Assembly (NCBI RefSeq): GCF_900747795.2
Contig: NC_041394.2
Coordinates: forward strand, 342,706,630-342,770,629
Length of the DNA stretch: 64,000 bases
From: Erpetoichthys calabaricus
Taxonomy: Eukaryota; Chordata; Cladistia; Polypteriformes; Polypteridae
Direction of reading: 5' to 3'
Position 1 is the stretch's first letter. The number at the start of each line of letters is the position of its first letter. The notes below the pieces were generated by a model that saw nothing but the letters and a program-made list of their open reading frames with translations, was not told the DNA's origin and did no database searches. A program made the translations under genes and the position numbers. Shown one piece after another: positions 35,380-47,992 of the stretch.

Positions 35380-36480
35380 AACTTCTCAAACATCTTTCAA
35401 AGGCACGTACAGCTGTCCGACCACAGCGAAACGAAGATACTGATAAGCTGGGAGAGCAAACCGAACGACAAAAAAGAAGAAAGCAGAGCGAGCGGCTGCG
35501 CATGCACATCACCAAAGGACATGACGGCATCAGCCAAGGCGCATGCGTGAAATCAGAAGGCGAAGTTTCCAAACTGAGCAGTGACGCTGACTTTTCACCC
35601 TTAGTCAAAAATACGAAGTAAAAAAGAACAACTCAGTTAGCCAGAAAAGACATCTTTGTGTTTGAACTGAATTTGGAGCGATGCAAACCACGTCACGTTT
35701 TACGTTGCTCTTTGTTTTCATGAAGGTTACAGCTCATCCTTGATTTCTCTTCATGCGTACCAAGTAACAGATCAACAGCCGTCTGTTGTTTCTCTCCAAA
35801 TTCCAAAGGACATTTTACGTGAACTGACGGAGCTCCCGGCAGGCGCGTGCACGCACTACCGTCAGGAGAGCAAGAAAGAGACATGGGGTGGGGGATTGGG
35901 AGGAGGAGGGGAGGCGATCAGTCTGAGGGACGTGCACAGTAGGCGAATAAAAACGAGGGGGAGCCGGGGGCACAATCGCTCGCTAGCAAAGCTCCAAGGC
36001 CATGGATTAACGAGAAAGAAAAGAAACCCCGAGCTGCAGCGAACTTCCATCTTTAAGAAAGCCGCCACTGCACCGAGCAGCAGGTATGCAGGCGGACAAT
36101 CACGGAATACAAATGAGCAGAAGCAGCGCGAAGTGTACGGACATTAAAAAAATCATAAATGGGGATGTGAAGAGCAGAGCGTGTACTCCGATGGGAGTCT
36201 CTGACGACTGACTGGCCAGCCCCCTCTTCTTTTTCTCGTATGTGACGCAAGTGCATACCTGTCCCGTGTGTCTCAGTCCGTGTCTTCCACTAGATTGACC
36301 ACAATGTCCGTGTGGCCCTGCCGCTGTTCTCTCTCCACGTGATCGCCGGTGACCATAATTAGCCTGACGGATTTAAACAGCTGAGCGACTCGAATCGGCG
36401 CTGCTCTCCAGGCAGGGGGCTTCATTCTCAACCCCCCCACCAACTTGTCTCTGTCTCTCACAGTGTCAGGTATCCACACG
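35380..36480. promoter_or_regulatory. CpG-rich island, possible promoter region
   Basis: CpG is frequent here and rare in the flanking kilobases. On the plus strand a TATA-like cgaataaaaacg lies near 35944 and a strong donor-like gagcagcag|gtatgc near 36082, so 35970-36082 could be a non-coding first exon. A minus-strand donor-like ggacag|gtatgc lies near 36257. Plus-strand frames (35322-35621, ending LVKNTK) and a minus frame (36479-36273) look moderately protein-like but match nothing known to me. It may be the promoter of a gene not otherwise visible. Confidence 0.4.
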
Positions 36481-36623
36481 TTTTATCAAAGCAAAAACAG
36501 TTTCAGTAATAACATACATAATATGCAGACAAAGAATTTAAAAGGTTAACAGATATATAAATATTCACTTTCCATTAGCATAACTGCAGAATTAACTATA
36601 GATAAGTATATTAAAATACAACA

Positions 36624-36936
36624 CATCCATCATCCAACCGGCTATATCCTAACTACAGGGTTACGGGGGTCTGCTGGAGCCAATCCCAGCCAACACAGGA
36701 CGCAAGGCAGGAATCAAAACCCGTGCAGGGCGCCAGCCCAACGCAGGGCACACACAAACACACCATCGGATCGCCAATGCAGCTAACCAGCCTGTCTTTG
36801 GACTGTGGGAGGAAACCGGAGTAGCCGGAGAAAACCCACGCAGACACAGGGATAACATATAAACTCCATGCAGGGAAGACCTGGGAAGCGAACCCTGGTC
36901 TCCTAACTGCGAGGCAGCAGCGCCACCCAGATTAGC
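36624..36936 (-). mobile_element. tRNA SINE copy
   Basis: On the minus strand ctgcctcgcagttaggagac through cccagtccaaagac-like text to the ccagcagacccccgtaacc end and ATGGATG tail. The extreme 5' end of the head is replaced by unrelated sequence, so it is slightly 5'-truncated. No target duplication was found. Confidence 0.88.
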
Positions 36937-38027
36937 TATGCAGTTTTACAGCCATTTTGTTTCCTTCTCTCACACTCTGTATTAGCTGCTCTCTCTGCCC
37001 TCTGGTCCTCCTTTCTCTCCAGAACAGCCAGTTTGATGTTGATTTCCAGTGCTGTGACCGCTGGGCTCACCTCTGATGGTGTGGTGAAGCTGCCGTCCCT
37101 CACTGTTCCATATTTGAGTTGCTGCCGTTCATCTTCCTCCTCTCCAAAGTCACATCGCTCACACCATCTGTCCTGCCCGGGTCTCCATGTCTGATGGTCA
37201 TGGCCAGTTCTTGCTGTGAGGCTGAGCCAGCTTATTCTGTGTTGCCCCAATTTGAGTCTTCCCTTGGGGTCTTTTATTCTAACCATGTATGGTGCCAAGC
37301 TGTAGGTTTTGGTAGCATTCCAGTTTATTTTGCTGCTACACTAGATTCTTCAGTGTTCATCTCCATCTTTTCTAATGCTGATGCCCACATTTCTTAACAC
37401 TGTTGCTGGTGTTATTCAGTGATCTGAGGGACTGTGCCAGGGATATGATGGCACCTGTTCACATACTTTTCTCGGGGATCTCTTTTGTATTATAAGTAGC
37501 ACCAGGACACGGCCCAGTTCTGTGCCTACAACCATTGCTGGAGGTGGTGCTCCTGTGCAACTGCAGGATAGACCTTTGTGTCTCTGCTGTCCCACCTACT
37601 GTATTCTAGGTGGATTTTCAGGCCCCATACAAGGGGGTCTGTGACATCACACTACCAAAAATTGTTCCCAGCCACATTTAAGCCAAAATCACTCCTGGTG
37701 GTCTCTAGATGTGTGTCTTACCATTTAGGTTTGGCTATGTGAGACTCAGCTTCTGTGGAGTTGAGTTGTTTCCAGATTTCCCAGAATGAGTGAATGAGTG
37801 TGGAGCCAAAAGGAGGTGCATGATCTTTGAAGATTCCAGATTTACTATATATATTGTCACAAAAGATTCAACAAAGAGCCAAAAAAAAAAAAGGTTTGGG
37901 GTAGCTACCCATATATTATTCCCTGGCCTCAAAATGGAGTCAATAATCACAAGAGATGTGAATAGGTTGGAGTCCAGTACAGAACTGCCTTGCTGGCAAA
38001 AAGATGGCAGTTTTAAGCAGACCGGAG
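36937..38027. other. Unassigned sequence
   Basis: A 120-codon minus frame (37298-36936) is charged (RWCERCDFGEEEDERQQ) but ends at the SINE boundary and has no recognised homology. No other structure seen. Confidence 0.35.
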
Positions 38028-38226
38028 GAAGTGACGTCATCTCTGGGACCGGAACCAGAAGTGATACTGCTAACACACCACCCCACTACCACTAACCCCC
38101 CCAAACCCCCAAAGTGACTGGAAGTGATGTCATCTCTGGGTCCAGAACTGGAAGTGATGTCATTGTGCCCGGGACTGAAAATGACATCATTGAGGTCAGA
38201 ACTGGAAGTGACATCATCAGGGCCAG
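38028..38226. repeat. Degenerate ~30-bp minisatellite, GGAAGTGAYRTCAT units
   Basis: Successive units contain ggaagtgacgtcatctct, agaagtgatactg, ggaagtgatgtcatctct, ggaagtgatgtcattgtg, gaaaatgacatcattgag and ggaagtgacatcatcagg, with diverged spacers. Each unit joins an ETS-like GGAAGTG to a CRE-like TGACGTCA half or full site. Confidence 0.75.
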
Positions 38227-38439
38227 GCTGAATTTTACACAACTAGTCTGCAGAGAAGTGACAGAAAAAGTCAGCACTCTGCTATCTCCTGGTTGGGCAT
38301 GGGATTACTGTCATTCAGGCCCTTCACCTGCCTCCTATGCACACGTGTGGAACAATATATATTGTGAGGTTTCTGAACTCTTTTGGGAGCCCCCCCTCCC
38401 CCAAACACACACAGACAGGGAAAAACAGGGAACTCCAGT

Positions 38440-38600
38440 TTCTGTATTACACGTTGCTTGAAGAAGAGGCCTGAGTTGCCTCAAAAGCTTGCATATTGAA
38501 ATCTTTTAATTTGTCAGTAAAAGGTGTCATTTTGCTTGATTTCTCATTACATCCATAATGACTAACATGTTACAACACCCTAGTACTACCTACCGTATAT
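38440..38600 (+). repeat. Fish interspersed repeat fragment
   Basis: cgttgcttgaagaagaggcc then caaaagcttgcatattg, aaaaggtgtcattttgcttg and gttacaacaccctagtacta is a repeat I recall as common in fishes. Class not known. Confidence 0.5.
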
Positions 38601-39185
38601 ATACTGTATAAAGAGAGAGAGAGACAGAGTGAGAGATAATGTGACCACAAGGGGGCACCACTAAATCCCAAATCCCTGACACAACTGGACCTGACACAAT
38701 TCTAAGTTCAAATAACAATCATCACCTCCTCCAGACTCAGTCTCCCTGATCAAGGTGAGGTGGCTTATTTAATGTGGGACCGGGGAATAGTTGTGGTGAT
38801 ACAGCTTTGCAGGGTGGAAGAACATCGGGGTCATGGGGAAGCTTTCCAAAACAAGAAGGTCATCCGCAGGCAGCACCCTCTGGTGGCACCCAGAGAGCCC
38901 AACAGGGTTGTTCTTTAGAGCTTCAGCTCCCATGCAAACCTGCTGGTGTCCAATCTGGGACCATGCTAGACAAGCTCTTCTACCTATTGTACTGGGGGAT
39001 AAATTACCTTTAGTAGACGAACTCCCCAGTTCATCCCTTAGACTTTTTCTCCAACTGGGGTTAGAATTAGACATCATCATGGCCTGAAAGTAACTCCATT
39101 CACCTCCTGTTATGGTCTCCCTGGGTAAAATACTGTTGTTCATCCCAGTTGAGTTGCCTGTCCATCCATTATATACAATTAACTT
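38601..39185. other. Unassigned sequence
   Basis: A short GA run near 38613 and no recognisable gene. The minus frame that seems to run through 38769-39284 begins in the adjacent satellite. Confidence 0.4.
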
Positions 39186-39276
<91 letters not shown>

Positions 39277-39290
39277 AAAGGCACTATATC

Positions 39291-39360
<70 letters not shown>

Positions 39361-39377
39361 AAGGCACTATATCAGAC

Positions 39378-39469
<92 letters not shown>

Positions 39470-39482
39470 AAAGGCACTATAT

Positions 39483-39551
<69 letters not shown>

Positions 39552-39564
39552 AAAGGCACTATAT

Positions 39565-39629
<65 letters not shown>

Positions 39630-39643
39630 AAAGGCACTATATC

Positions 39644-39711
<68 letters not shown>

Positions 39712-39725
39712 AAAGACACTATATC

Positions 39726-39799
<74 letters not shown>

Positions 39800-39816
39800 A
39801 AGGCACTATATCAGAC

Positions 39817-39852
<36 letters not shown>

Positions 39853-39865
39853 AAAGGCACTATAT

Positions 39866-39942
<77 letters not shown>

Positions 39943-39955
39943 AAAGGCACTATAT

Positions 39956-40012
<57 letters not shown>

Positions 40013-40044
40013 AAAGGCACTATATCAGATAGATAGATAGATAT

Positions 40045-40090
<46 letters not shown>

Positions 40091-40104
40091 AAAGACACTA
40101 TATC

Positions 40105-40166
<62 letters not shown>

Positions 40167-40183
40167 AAGGCACTATATCAGAC

Positions 40184-40245
<62 letters not shown>

Positions 40246-40262
40246 AAGGCACTATATCAGAC

Positions 40263-40338
<76 letters not shown>

Positions 40339-40351
40339 AAAGGCACTATAT

Positions 40352-40418
<67 letters not shown>

Positions 40419-40430
40419 AAGGCACTATAT

Positions 40431-40487
<57 letters not shown>

Positions 40488-40500
40488 AAAGGCACTATAT

Positions 40501-40571
<71 letters not shown>

Positions 40572-40583
40572 AAGGCACTATAT

Positions 40584-40648
<65 letters not shown>

Positions 40649-40661
40649 AAAGGCACTATAT

Positions 40662-40752
<91 letters not shown>

Positions 40753-40764
40753 AAGGCACTATAT

Positions 40765-40828
<64 letters not shown>
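39186..40828. repeat. 1.6-kb compound GATA satellite with 'aaaaggcactatat' spacers
   Basis: Runs of GATA, roughly 8 to 25 units long, are separated by about 19 spacers of four types: ataataaaaggcactatatt, ataataaaagacactatatc, ataaaaggcactatatcagac and ataaaaggcactatatta. It is the reverse complement of the 5.8-kb array. The order of spacer types repeats (aagacac, then cagacag, then attag) near 39702-39860 and 40084-40350, which suggests a higher-order unit of a few hundred bp. Confidence 0.95.
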
Positions 40829-41749
40829 ATAAAACAATATTTTGATAGCACCTTCACATATTATTTTAATACACACACACAAATAAATACACATTACAAT
40901 ATACTTGTCAGCAGTTTTATTTCATAAATACTAAGATGGAGACAAATAACATTAAAGAAAGACTCCACTTTGCGTGTTTTGACTTTGGCTGAGCTTCCAC
41001 CATCAGTTACATTTGCCAGTTCTCTTAAACTGATCTTACATTCCTTGGTTCCAAAATAAGAACAAGCAGTAGATAAACATGGACTCCCTTCTCTGCTAAC
41101 CCAGTCAGACATTTCTTAGCGGCCCAGTGGCCCCTCACCACCTGTCGACGGTTACCACTCATGGAGCACATTGGCATCTGTTAACTGCAGCCCATTAATG
41201 GCCTCCTTGACCTGCTCCATCTGTCTCACTCTTCCTCCTCATCTCTCTCTCTGTTTCACAGTTCAGTGTCTATTTATGGCCTCAGTCAACAAATCTTTAC
41301 CATGTAAAATATAAATATTATAAAATAATGTAATGTAGAATGTAACTCACAGGTCAGAGTGACACATTTAACCTGCGGCTACAAACACCCTTGACCCTGT
41401 GGGTCTCTGAGTGGTCCTTGTCCACAGACAGAAGGCACTTAATCTACCAGAATGCTCATCAAGAACACTTACAGAGAACTGGAGTGTAATTCTTCTAATC
41501 CACAAGGGTAAATAAATATTTACAATATTGAAATTAGTGACATGACTGAATGTGTAGCTACACGGAACCAGCTGACACAGACCACTTAGCAAAAACATCC
41601 CTCCAGTGGTGTGTGGATAAATCCTTCATTTTTTTTTTCTTTTCTTTGTCAGTTTTACTTGTCACTACCAGGTCCTCTGTGCTTTCCAATGACACATTAA
41701 TCACCTGTTATAACTTCTCCTGCAATATTTGGGTAATTCTGTTATAAAA
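40829..41749. other. Unassigned sequence
   Basis: Immediately right of the satellite is AT-rich text; no gene recognised. Part may be the 3' portion of the retroviral fossil that follows. Confidence 0.35.
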
Positions 41750-44140
41750 CCAAATTGTAAATGGAGGGATGGGTCAGCTTCCACTTCCCAATGTATATCC
41801 TCTAAGCTGTCAAAGTGTGAGTTCTTCCATAATGGTAGTCACTTCCATTAGTTTCATTATTACAACACCATGCCCCTGAGCCCTGACAGTGGGTGCTATC
41901 ACCCAAAGTTATATTGTGTACAGTCAAGGCTCACTCAGATGTCTGAAATACGTCAGTGGAGTTCACTGCTGTTTGGTGTCAATGCATGTGAACACAGATG
42001 GGCTGCACTGCCCACCCTTTGACATACAAACCATTCTTGACAGTTATAATAAAACTCAGGCTCTTCAGTATTATTATCCACTTTCCATCTATTGCCAGTG
42101 CCTAACACACTCCTAATAAGTAGGGAGAACAAGAATTGGACACCAGATGGTGTCTTCCTCTGTAGCAGTTGCCACTTGGAATACAGCTTGGCCAACAGAT
42201 ACTTCACATTTAAATGATTTTGACGTCAATCACCAGTCTGCTAGAAGTTTTCATTTTCTTTTTCAGTGTTCGGGATTATTTAATCCCCCATCTGTTGTAA
42301 CGCTTCAATGCTGCTGTATTGCTTGAACCTATTCAAACAAAGAAGCTGCTTTCTACATCTTATAATCCACGGTATGTTAAAATCAGTCCTTACCAATTCA
42401 TTGAACCATCCATGATGGCTTTTCCAAAGCAGCAGTTCTTCCAAATGTTTGCCTGACCAATGTGGCCCCCCAAATGGCCAGTGTCTGGAAACTGTTTACT
42501 TATTCTACACCAACAGGTGCCATTTTGTTAGGTATTTGTTCAGTATGACCAATAGTTATAAACCCTAATCCTAAACCATCTACTCCTAGACCAGTTTCTG
42601 TTGCCCCTCCAAAGGTCTCCTTCCTGCTTTTCTTTGACTTCTACCTAATGAGGTGGCCATAAGGATTTTAAGTTTTTACAATAAAAGGTTTTCTCTTTTC
42701 TTTGTGGTGGCATATTTTCTCCACTTGGAATATTTGATAGTTTTAAGTCAAATCCACTAATAGTAATAACGAGTGTTATGGTCAGGATTTTATTTGCCAC
42801 TCTTGGTTTTTACAGCCTTTAAGTTTTGTTAAATGGCCGACCTTTCCGTCTTCTAGTTTTATGAATTTCCTGCAGCATTACTGTTATTATTTCAATGGTT
42901 ACTATGTCTTTTTAAAATAGAAATAAAACTAAATCATTTCCAGGTGTAGATACCTTAGTCATTTTCTTCCCCCACCTCAATTGTTCTACAAGATGTTCCA
43001 TTAGACTCAGGTTTACAATTCATTATGCCCACCCAAAAAGGTGCATTGCTCTCAACAGTCACATTTACCTCGGTGTTCTCCTAAGTCACAAATATAAAAG
43101 ATCAGATTTCAGGGAACTCAAACTTCTAAGGAAATGGAGCCGTAAGAGTCTTGTCTCTTATTTGCCAGGTAAATTTCATGGTAAGGGTTACATATTTCTT
43201 AGTTCCTGGATTATCAATAGTCCAAAATACATTGTTGTAGGAGCTCCATCTGCTTCATCCCGTCCACAAGCTGTTCACTCTGAGGATAATCTGAGTAGGG
43301 GAAGATGGAAGGATATCTGAGAGCCCATTATTAGAACCATTTTAGTGTCCCCCTGACCTGATTACCTCCCAGGTCTAGGCTTCTTCATAAAGGTTAATAC
43401 CATGACTTTACCTCCATTTCCTGGTGTCACCTTTACTATCTCAATTTCACATAGAGCCCCAATCTCAGCTATTTAAGCACCTGATCAGTTTGACTCTTTA
43501 TTGATGTTTGCCATTAATCAGTGCTTCTATCTGATGAACCGTCTGCACGTGCATTCTTCAAGAGTATTTCAGTATTTTTTCTAACTTTCCACACCCTTAG
43601 CCATTGACCTGTGATCCCCAAACGTCTTATTTCTGATGATTCTGCCTTTCTATTCATCAGTTTAGGTGCCCTGACCACAAGTCCTGTAAGAGTTCATTCA
43701 TTTAGTGCCAAAAAGGCCTAACAGTTGTCAATCAGAGTCTCCACACTAGTGTCCACTCTGGCTTTACTCCCATACTTTGATGTCCAAAAAAAGGCAAAGA
43801 CCCACCAGTGGATAGTTATTTAAATTTAAATAATGCTTGTTTAAAATCACTATTCCAGCTTTTGAGGTGTTTGTGTCTGGTTAGGTTTTTAATTTGACCT
43901 TTCAAAACTCCATTCATTCTGTCAAGACATCCTGCTGCTTGTGGATGATACGGACTATATAAAGAGAGTTGATTCCTACTCCTTGAGCTCATTCTTGTTC
44001 ATCTCTCTCAGCTAAGTGGGTTCCTTGATCACTTTACATTTATTCGAGAACTCCATATGCATGGATTGAATGACTCAGTCCATTAAGTGTGGCCTTCTGG
44101 TCAGCTTTTGCTTGTAATAGACCAGAATAAACACTTACAG
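41750..44140 (-). mobile_element. Decayed endogenous retrovirus, integrase and envelope regions
   Basis: On the minus strand an integrase-core-like segment (YSGLLQAKADQ..., then SDQGTH-like and YHPQAAG text) lies around 44130-43870. Envelope-like coding text (for example NAPFWVGIMNC) lies near 43050-43000 and onward to about 41950. The order integrase then envelope fits a retrovirus. The family may be epsilon-like or another fish ERV, but that is uncertain. It is broken in many places (well over ten) and looks old. No paired LTRs were identified. Confidence 0.55.
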
Positions 44141-44735
44141 TTAGGTCTCCTTGGCTGGAATAGGTTCTTTTTAATTGCGACGTTTTAAGTAACCTGAACC
44201 TAAATAGATATATTATAATGAGGCGATATACCTCCCATAGTGATACGATGGTAAGAAATCACATAAGAGAAAATAACTTAGCTTTCTTTAATGACGATTT
44301 ACGAAGCATAACAGACAAAAGGAAGCCAATGGCAAGACGATTACCGAAGTGGGAGTTCGATGTATACAGTGTGCCATTTTCGTCGCTGCGCTGGAAGGAT
44401 TTTCACAATTGGATGACATTATCTCCCATCCATCCGTCAGCTTCCCAGGTGTGCCGGGCAATGTTCCAAGGCTTTATACTCTTTCTCCATTTGCAGGCCC
44501 TTACTTAGGTAAATTATGCCATTCCAAACAAGGCAAAGAGATGATTCAATTTCATGCACACAGAAATAGTACAATGCCCATTTATGTAGTTGTCCCTTTC
44601 ATGTCTTCTAATGCTTGCCTAGCAGTTTTAAATGATGAGCCCCTGTGTGCTAAATCTGGCCTTTAGCTGTACATGTGAGAAGAAGCAGATTTATAAAATA
44701 TTTTTTGTACAGAGCACAGTGACATATTAAACATA
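44130..44735 (-). repeat. ~600-bp LTR-like repeat, copy 2
   Basis: The inverted counterpart of 19010-19645, with the same TATA-like agagtataaagcc on the minus strand. It abuts the integrase remnant in the same orientation, so it may belong to that retrovirus or be a separate insertion into it. Ends are not sharply defined. Confidence 0.55.
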
Positions 44736-44751
44736 TAAACTTATATTCTGA

Positions 44752-44965
44752 TTACAGTCTATTAGTATTTGGACAGTGACACAATTTTCATAATTTTAGA
44801 TCTGTATACCACCACAAATGATTAGAAATAAAGCAATCATTATGTAACTGAAGTGTAGACTTTCAGCTGTAATTTAAGGGGTTTACTAAAAATATTGTAT
44901 GAGCCATTTATGAATGGCAGCCTTTTTTCTACATAGCCCCCCACCAATTCCAGGGTCTCAAAATG
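44752..44965. mobile_element. Tc1-like transposon end fragment
   Basis: tacagtctattagtatttgg followed by acagtgacacaattttcata and tgtagactttcagctgtaat is the terminal region of a common fish Tc1-like family different from the two at 15.9-21.5 kb. No transposase remains. Confidence 0.8.
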
Positions 44966-45041
44966 ATTTGGTCAATAGATTAACAAGCTGTCCCATAGCC
45001 ACGAGGGAGTAGTTCCCTCATTATTTTATTAATTATTAAGT

Positions 45042-47992
45042 CACAGGGGATGCACAAACCAATGTGTTCTTTCTTGTTGGTCCCAAGCCCAGATAAATGG
45101 AGAGGGTTATGTCAGGAAGGGCATCTGGTTTAAAATTTTGCCAGATCAATATGCAGACAATACAGATTTCCATTCTGGATCAGTTGAGGCCTAGGTTAAC
45201 AACAGCTGCCACCTGTACTGTTAGCCAACAGGGGGCCAGTGAAAATTGGGCTACTGTTGGCTGCAGAAGGAGAAGAAGAAGGGGAAGGTGTGTCCGGAGG
45301 AAAGAGGAGAGGAGGAACGTAAAGAGAGTGGAAGTGAGGGTAGGAAATTTGAATGTTGACAGTGTGACTCATAAGTGGAGAGTGTTAGCTAATATGATGG
45401 AGAAAAGGAAGGTTAATGAATTGTACATGCAAGAGCCAGATGGAAGGAGAATAAGGCCAGGTTTATCTGAGGCAGGTTCAAATTGTTCTACCATGCTGTG
45501 GATGGGAGGAGAAAGAAGATTTCTGGAATGAGTTGGATGAAGTGGTGGACAGTGTACCCAAGGGATGATGATTGGAGTTGATTTCAATGGACATGTTGTT
45601 GAAGGGAACAGAGGTAATGAGGAGATGACGGGTAAGTATGGTGACAAGGACTGAAATGCAGAAGGTCATTTGAATGTGGATTTTGTGAAAATGATGGACA
45701 TGGCTGTGGTGAATACGTATTATATGAAGAGGGATGAACATAGGGTGATGTACAAGAGCGGAGGAAGATGCTCACAAGTAGATTATATCCTATGCAGGAG
45801 GGTCAGTCTGAAGGAGAATGGAGAGTGCAAAATGGTGGAAGGGAAAGCGTACTTAGGCAGCATAGAATGGTGGTATGCAGGATGACATTGGGGAATTAAG
45901 AAGAGGAGAAGAGTGAGGGCAGAGCCAAGGATCAAATGGTGGGAGCTGGAAAAGGAAGACTGCAAGTTTGAGTTCAGGGAGGAGGTGAGACAGGCACTGG
46001 GTGGCAGTGAAGAGTTACAGCTGGACAACTACAACAGACGTAGTAAGGGAGACAGCAAGAATGGTGCTTGGTGTGACATCTGGACAGAGGAAGGAAGAAA
46101 AGGAAACCTGGTGGCGGAATGGGGAAGTACAGGAGAGTATACAGAGGAAGAGGATGGCAAATAAGAAGTGGGATAGTCAGGGAGATGCAGAAAGTAGACA
46201 AGAGTACAAAGAGATAAGGTGCAAGGTGAAGAGAGAGGTGACCAAGGCTAAAGAAAAGGCGTATGATGAGTTGTACGAGAGGCTGGACATTAAAGAGGGA
46301 GAAAAGGACTTGTACCAATTGACTAGACAGAGGGACTGAGCTAGGAAAGATGTGCAGCAATTTAGGGTTTTGAAGGATAATGGTGGAAGCATACAAGCGA
46401 GGGGAGTGTGTTGAGCATATGGAAAGAGTACTAGTACTTTGAGACGCTGATGAATGAAGAGAATGAGATAGAGAAGGTTGGATGATGTGGAGATAGTGAA
46501 TCAGGAAGTGCAATGGATTAGCAAGGAGGAAGTAAGGACAGCTGTTAAATGGATGAAGAATGGAAATGCTGTTGGTCCAGATGACATACCTATGGAAGCG
46601 TGGAGGTGTTTAGGAGAGATAGCAGCGGAGTTTTTAACTAGAATGTTTAATGAAAGCTTAGAAAGTGAGAGGATGCCTGAAGAGTGGAGAAGAAGTGTAC
46701 TGGTACAGACATTTAAGAATAAGGGGGATATGCAGAACTGTAGTAACTACAGGGGCATAAAATTGATGAGCCACAGCATGAAGTTATTTGAAAGAGTAGT
46801 GGAAGCTCGGTTAAGAATTGAGGTGAGGATTAGTGAGCAGCAGTATAGTTTCATGCTGGGAAAGAGCACCACAGATGTTATGTTTGCTCTGAGGGTCTTG
46901 ATGGAAAAGTATAGAGAAGGCCACAAGGAGTTACATTGTGTCTTTGTGGACCTTGAGAAAGCATATGACAAGGTGCATAGACAGGACTTGTGGTATTGTA
47001 TGAGGAAGTTGGGAGTGGCAGAGAAGTATGCAAGATAGGTACAAGATATGTACAAGGGAAGTGTAACAGTGGTGAGGTCTCTGGTAGGAGTGACGGATGC
47101 ATTCAAGGTGGAGGTGGGATTACAATAGGGATTGGCTCTGAGCCCTTTACTTTTAGCAATAGTGATAGACAGGTTGACAGACGAAAATAGACAGGAGTCC
47201 CTGTGGACTATGATGTTTGTTGATGACATTGTGATCTGTAGCGATAGTAGGGAGCAGGTTGAGGAGACCCTGGAGAGGTGAAGATATGCTCTAGAGAGGA
47301 GAGGAATGAAGGTCAGTAGGAACAAGACAGAATACATGTGTGTGAATGAGAGGGAGGTCAGTGGAATGTTGAGGATGCAAACAGTAGAGTTGGCAAAGGT
47401 GGATGAGTTTAAATACTTGGGATCAACAATTCAGAGTAACGGGGATTGTGGATGAGAAGTGAAAGGGAGAGTGCAGGGTGGAGTGGGTGGACAAGAGTGT
47501 CAGGAGTAATTTGTGACAGACGGGTACCAGCAAGAGTGAAAGGGAAGGTCTACAGGATGGTAGTGAGACCAGCTATGTTATATGGATTGGAGACGGTGGC
47601 ACTGACCAGAAAGCAGGAGACAGAGCTGGAGGTAGCAGAGTTAAAGATGTTAAGATTTGCACTGGGTGTGACGAGTGTGGACAGGATTAGAAACGAGGAC
47701 ATTAGAGGGTCAGCTCAAGTTGGACGGTTGGGAGACAATGTCAGAGAGGCGAGATTGCGTTGGTTTGGACATGTGCAGAGAAGAGATGCTGGGTATATAG
47801 GGAGAAGTATGCTTAGGATAGAGCTGCCAGGTAAGAGGAAAAGAGGAAGGCCTAAGAGAAGGTTTATGAATGTGGTGAGAGAGGACATGCAGGTGATGGG
47901 TGTAACAGAGCAAGATGGAGAAGACAGGAAGATATGGAAAAAGGTGATATGCTGTGGTGACTCCTAACAGGAACAGCTGAAAGGAGAAAAGG
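45042..47992 (+). mobile_element. RTE-clade LINE, second near-full-length copy
   Basis: Same family and leader as 32242-35302 (cacaggggatgcacaaacca at the start). The endonuclease region has lost ~170 bp relative to copy 1, the join lying near 45510 at a shared GAGAAGA. The reverse transcriptase keeps GPDDIPMEAWRC, VDLEKAYDKV and, near 47216, FVDDIVICSD. C-terminal text is EARLRWFGHVQRRDAGYIGR and KRKRGRPKRRFMNVVRED (to 47967). Stops and shifts occur throughout (for example after AEKYAR at 47036). No target duplication was found, and it looks more diverged than copy 1. Confidence 0.92.

Noticed and set aside
36936-37298. 120-codon charged minus-strand frame
   Set aside because: No recognised domain, no splice or promoter support, and the frame ends at a SINE border; kept as unassigned.
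39186-40828. Regular repeat-spacer layout resembling a CRISPR array
   Set aside because: Here the short conserved piece is the spacer and the variable piece is a pure tetranucleotide run; the context is a vertebrate genome with no cas genes.
44218-44508. 96-codon plus-strand frame
   Set aside because: It lies antisense within the 600-bp LTR-like repeat whose other copy at 19 kb is not open.
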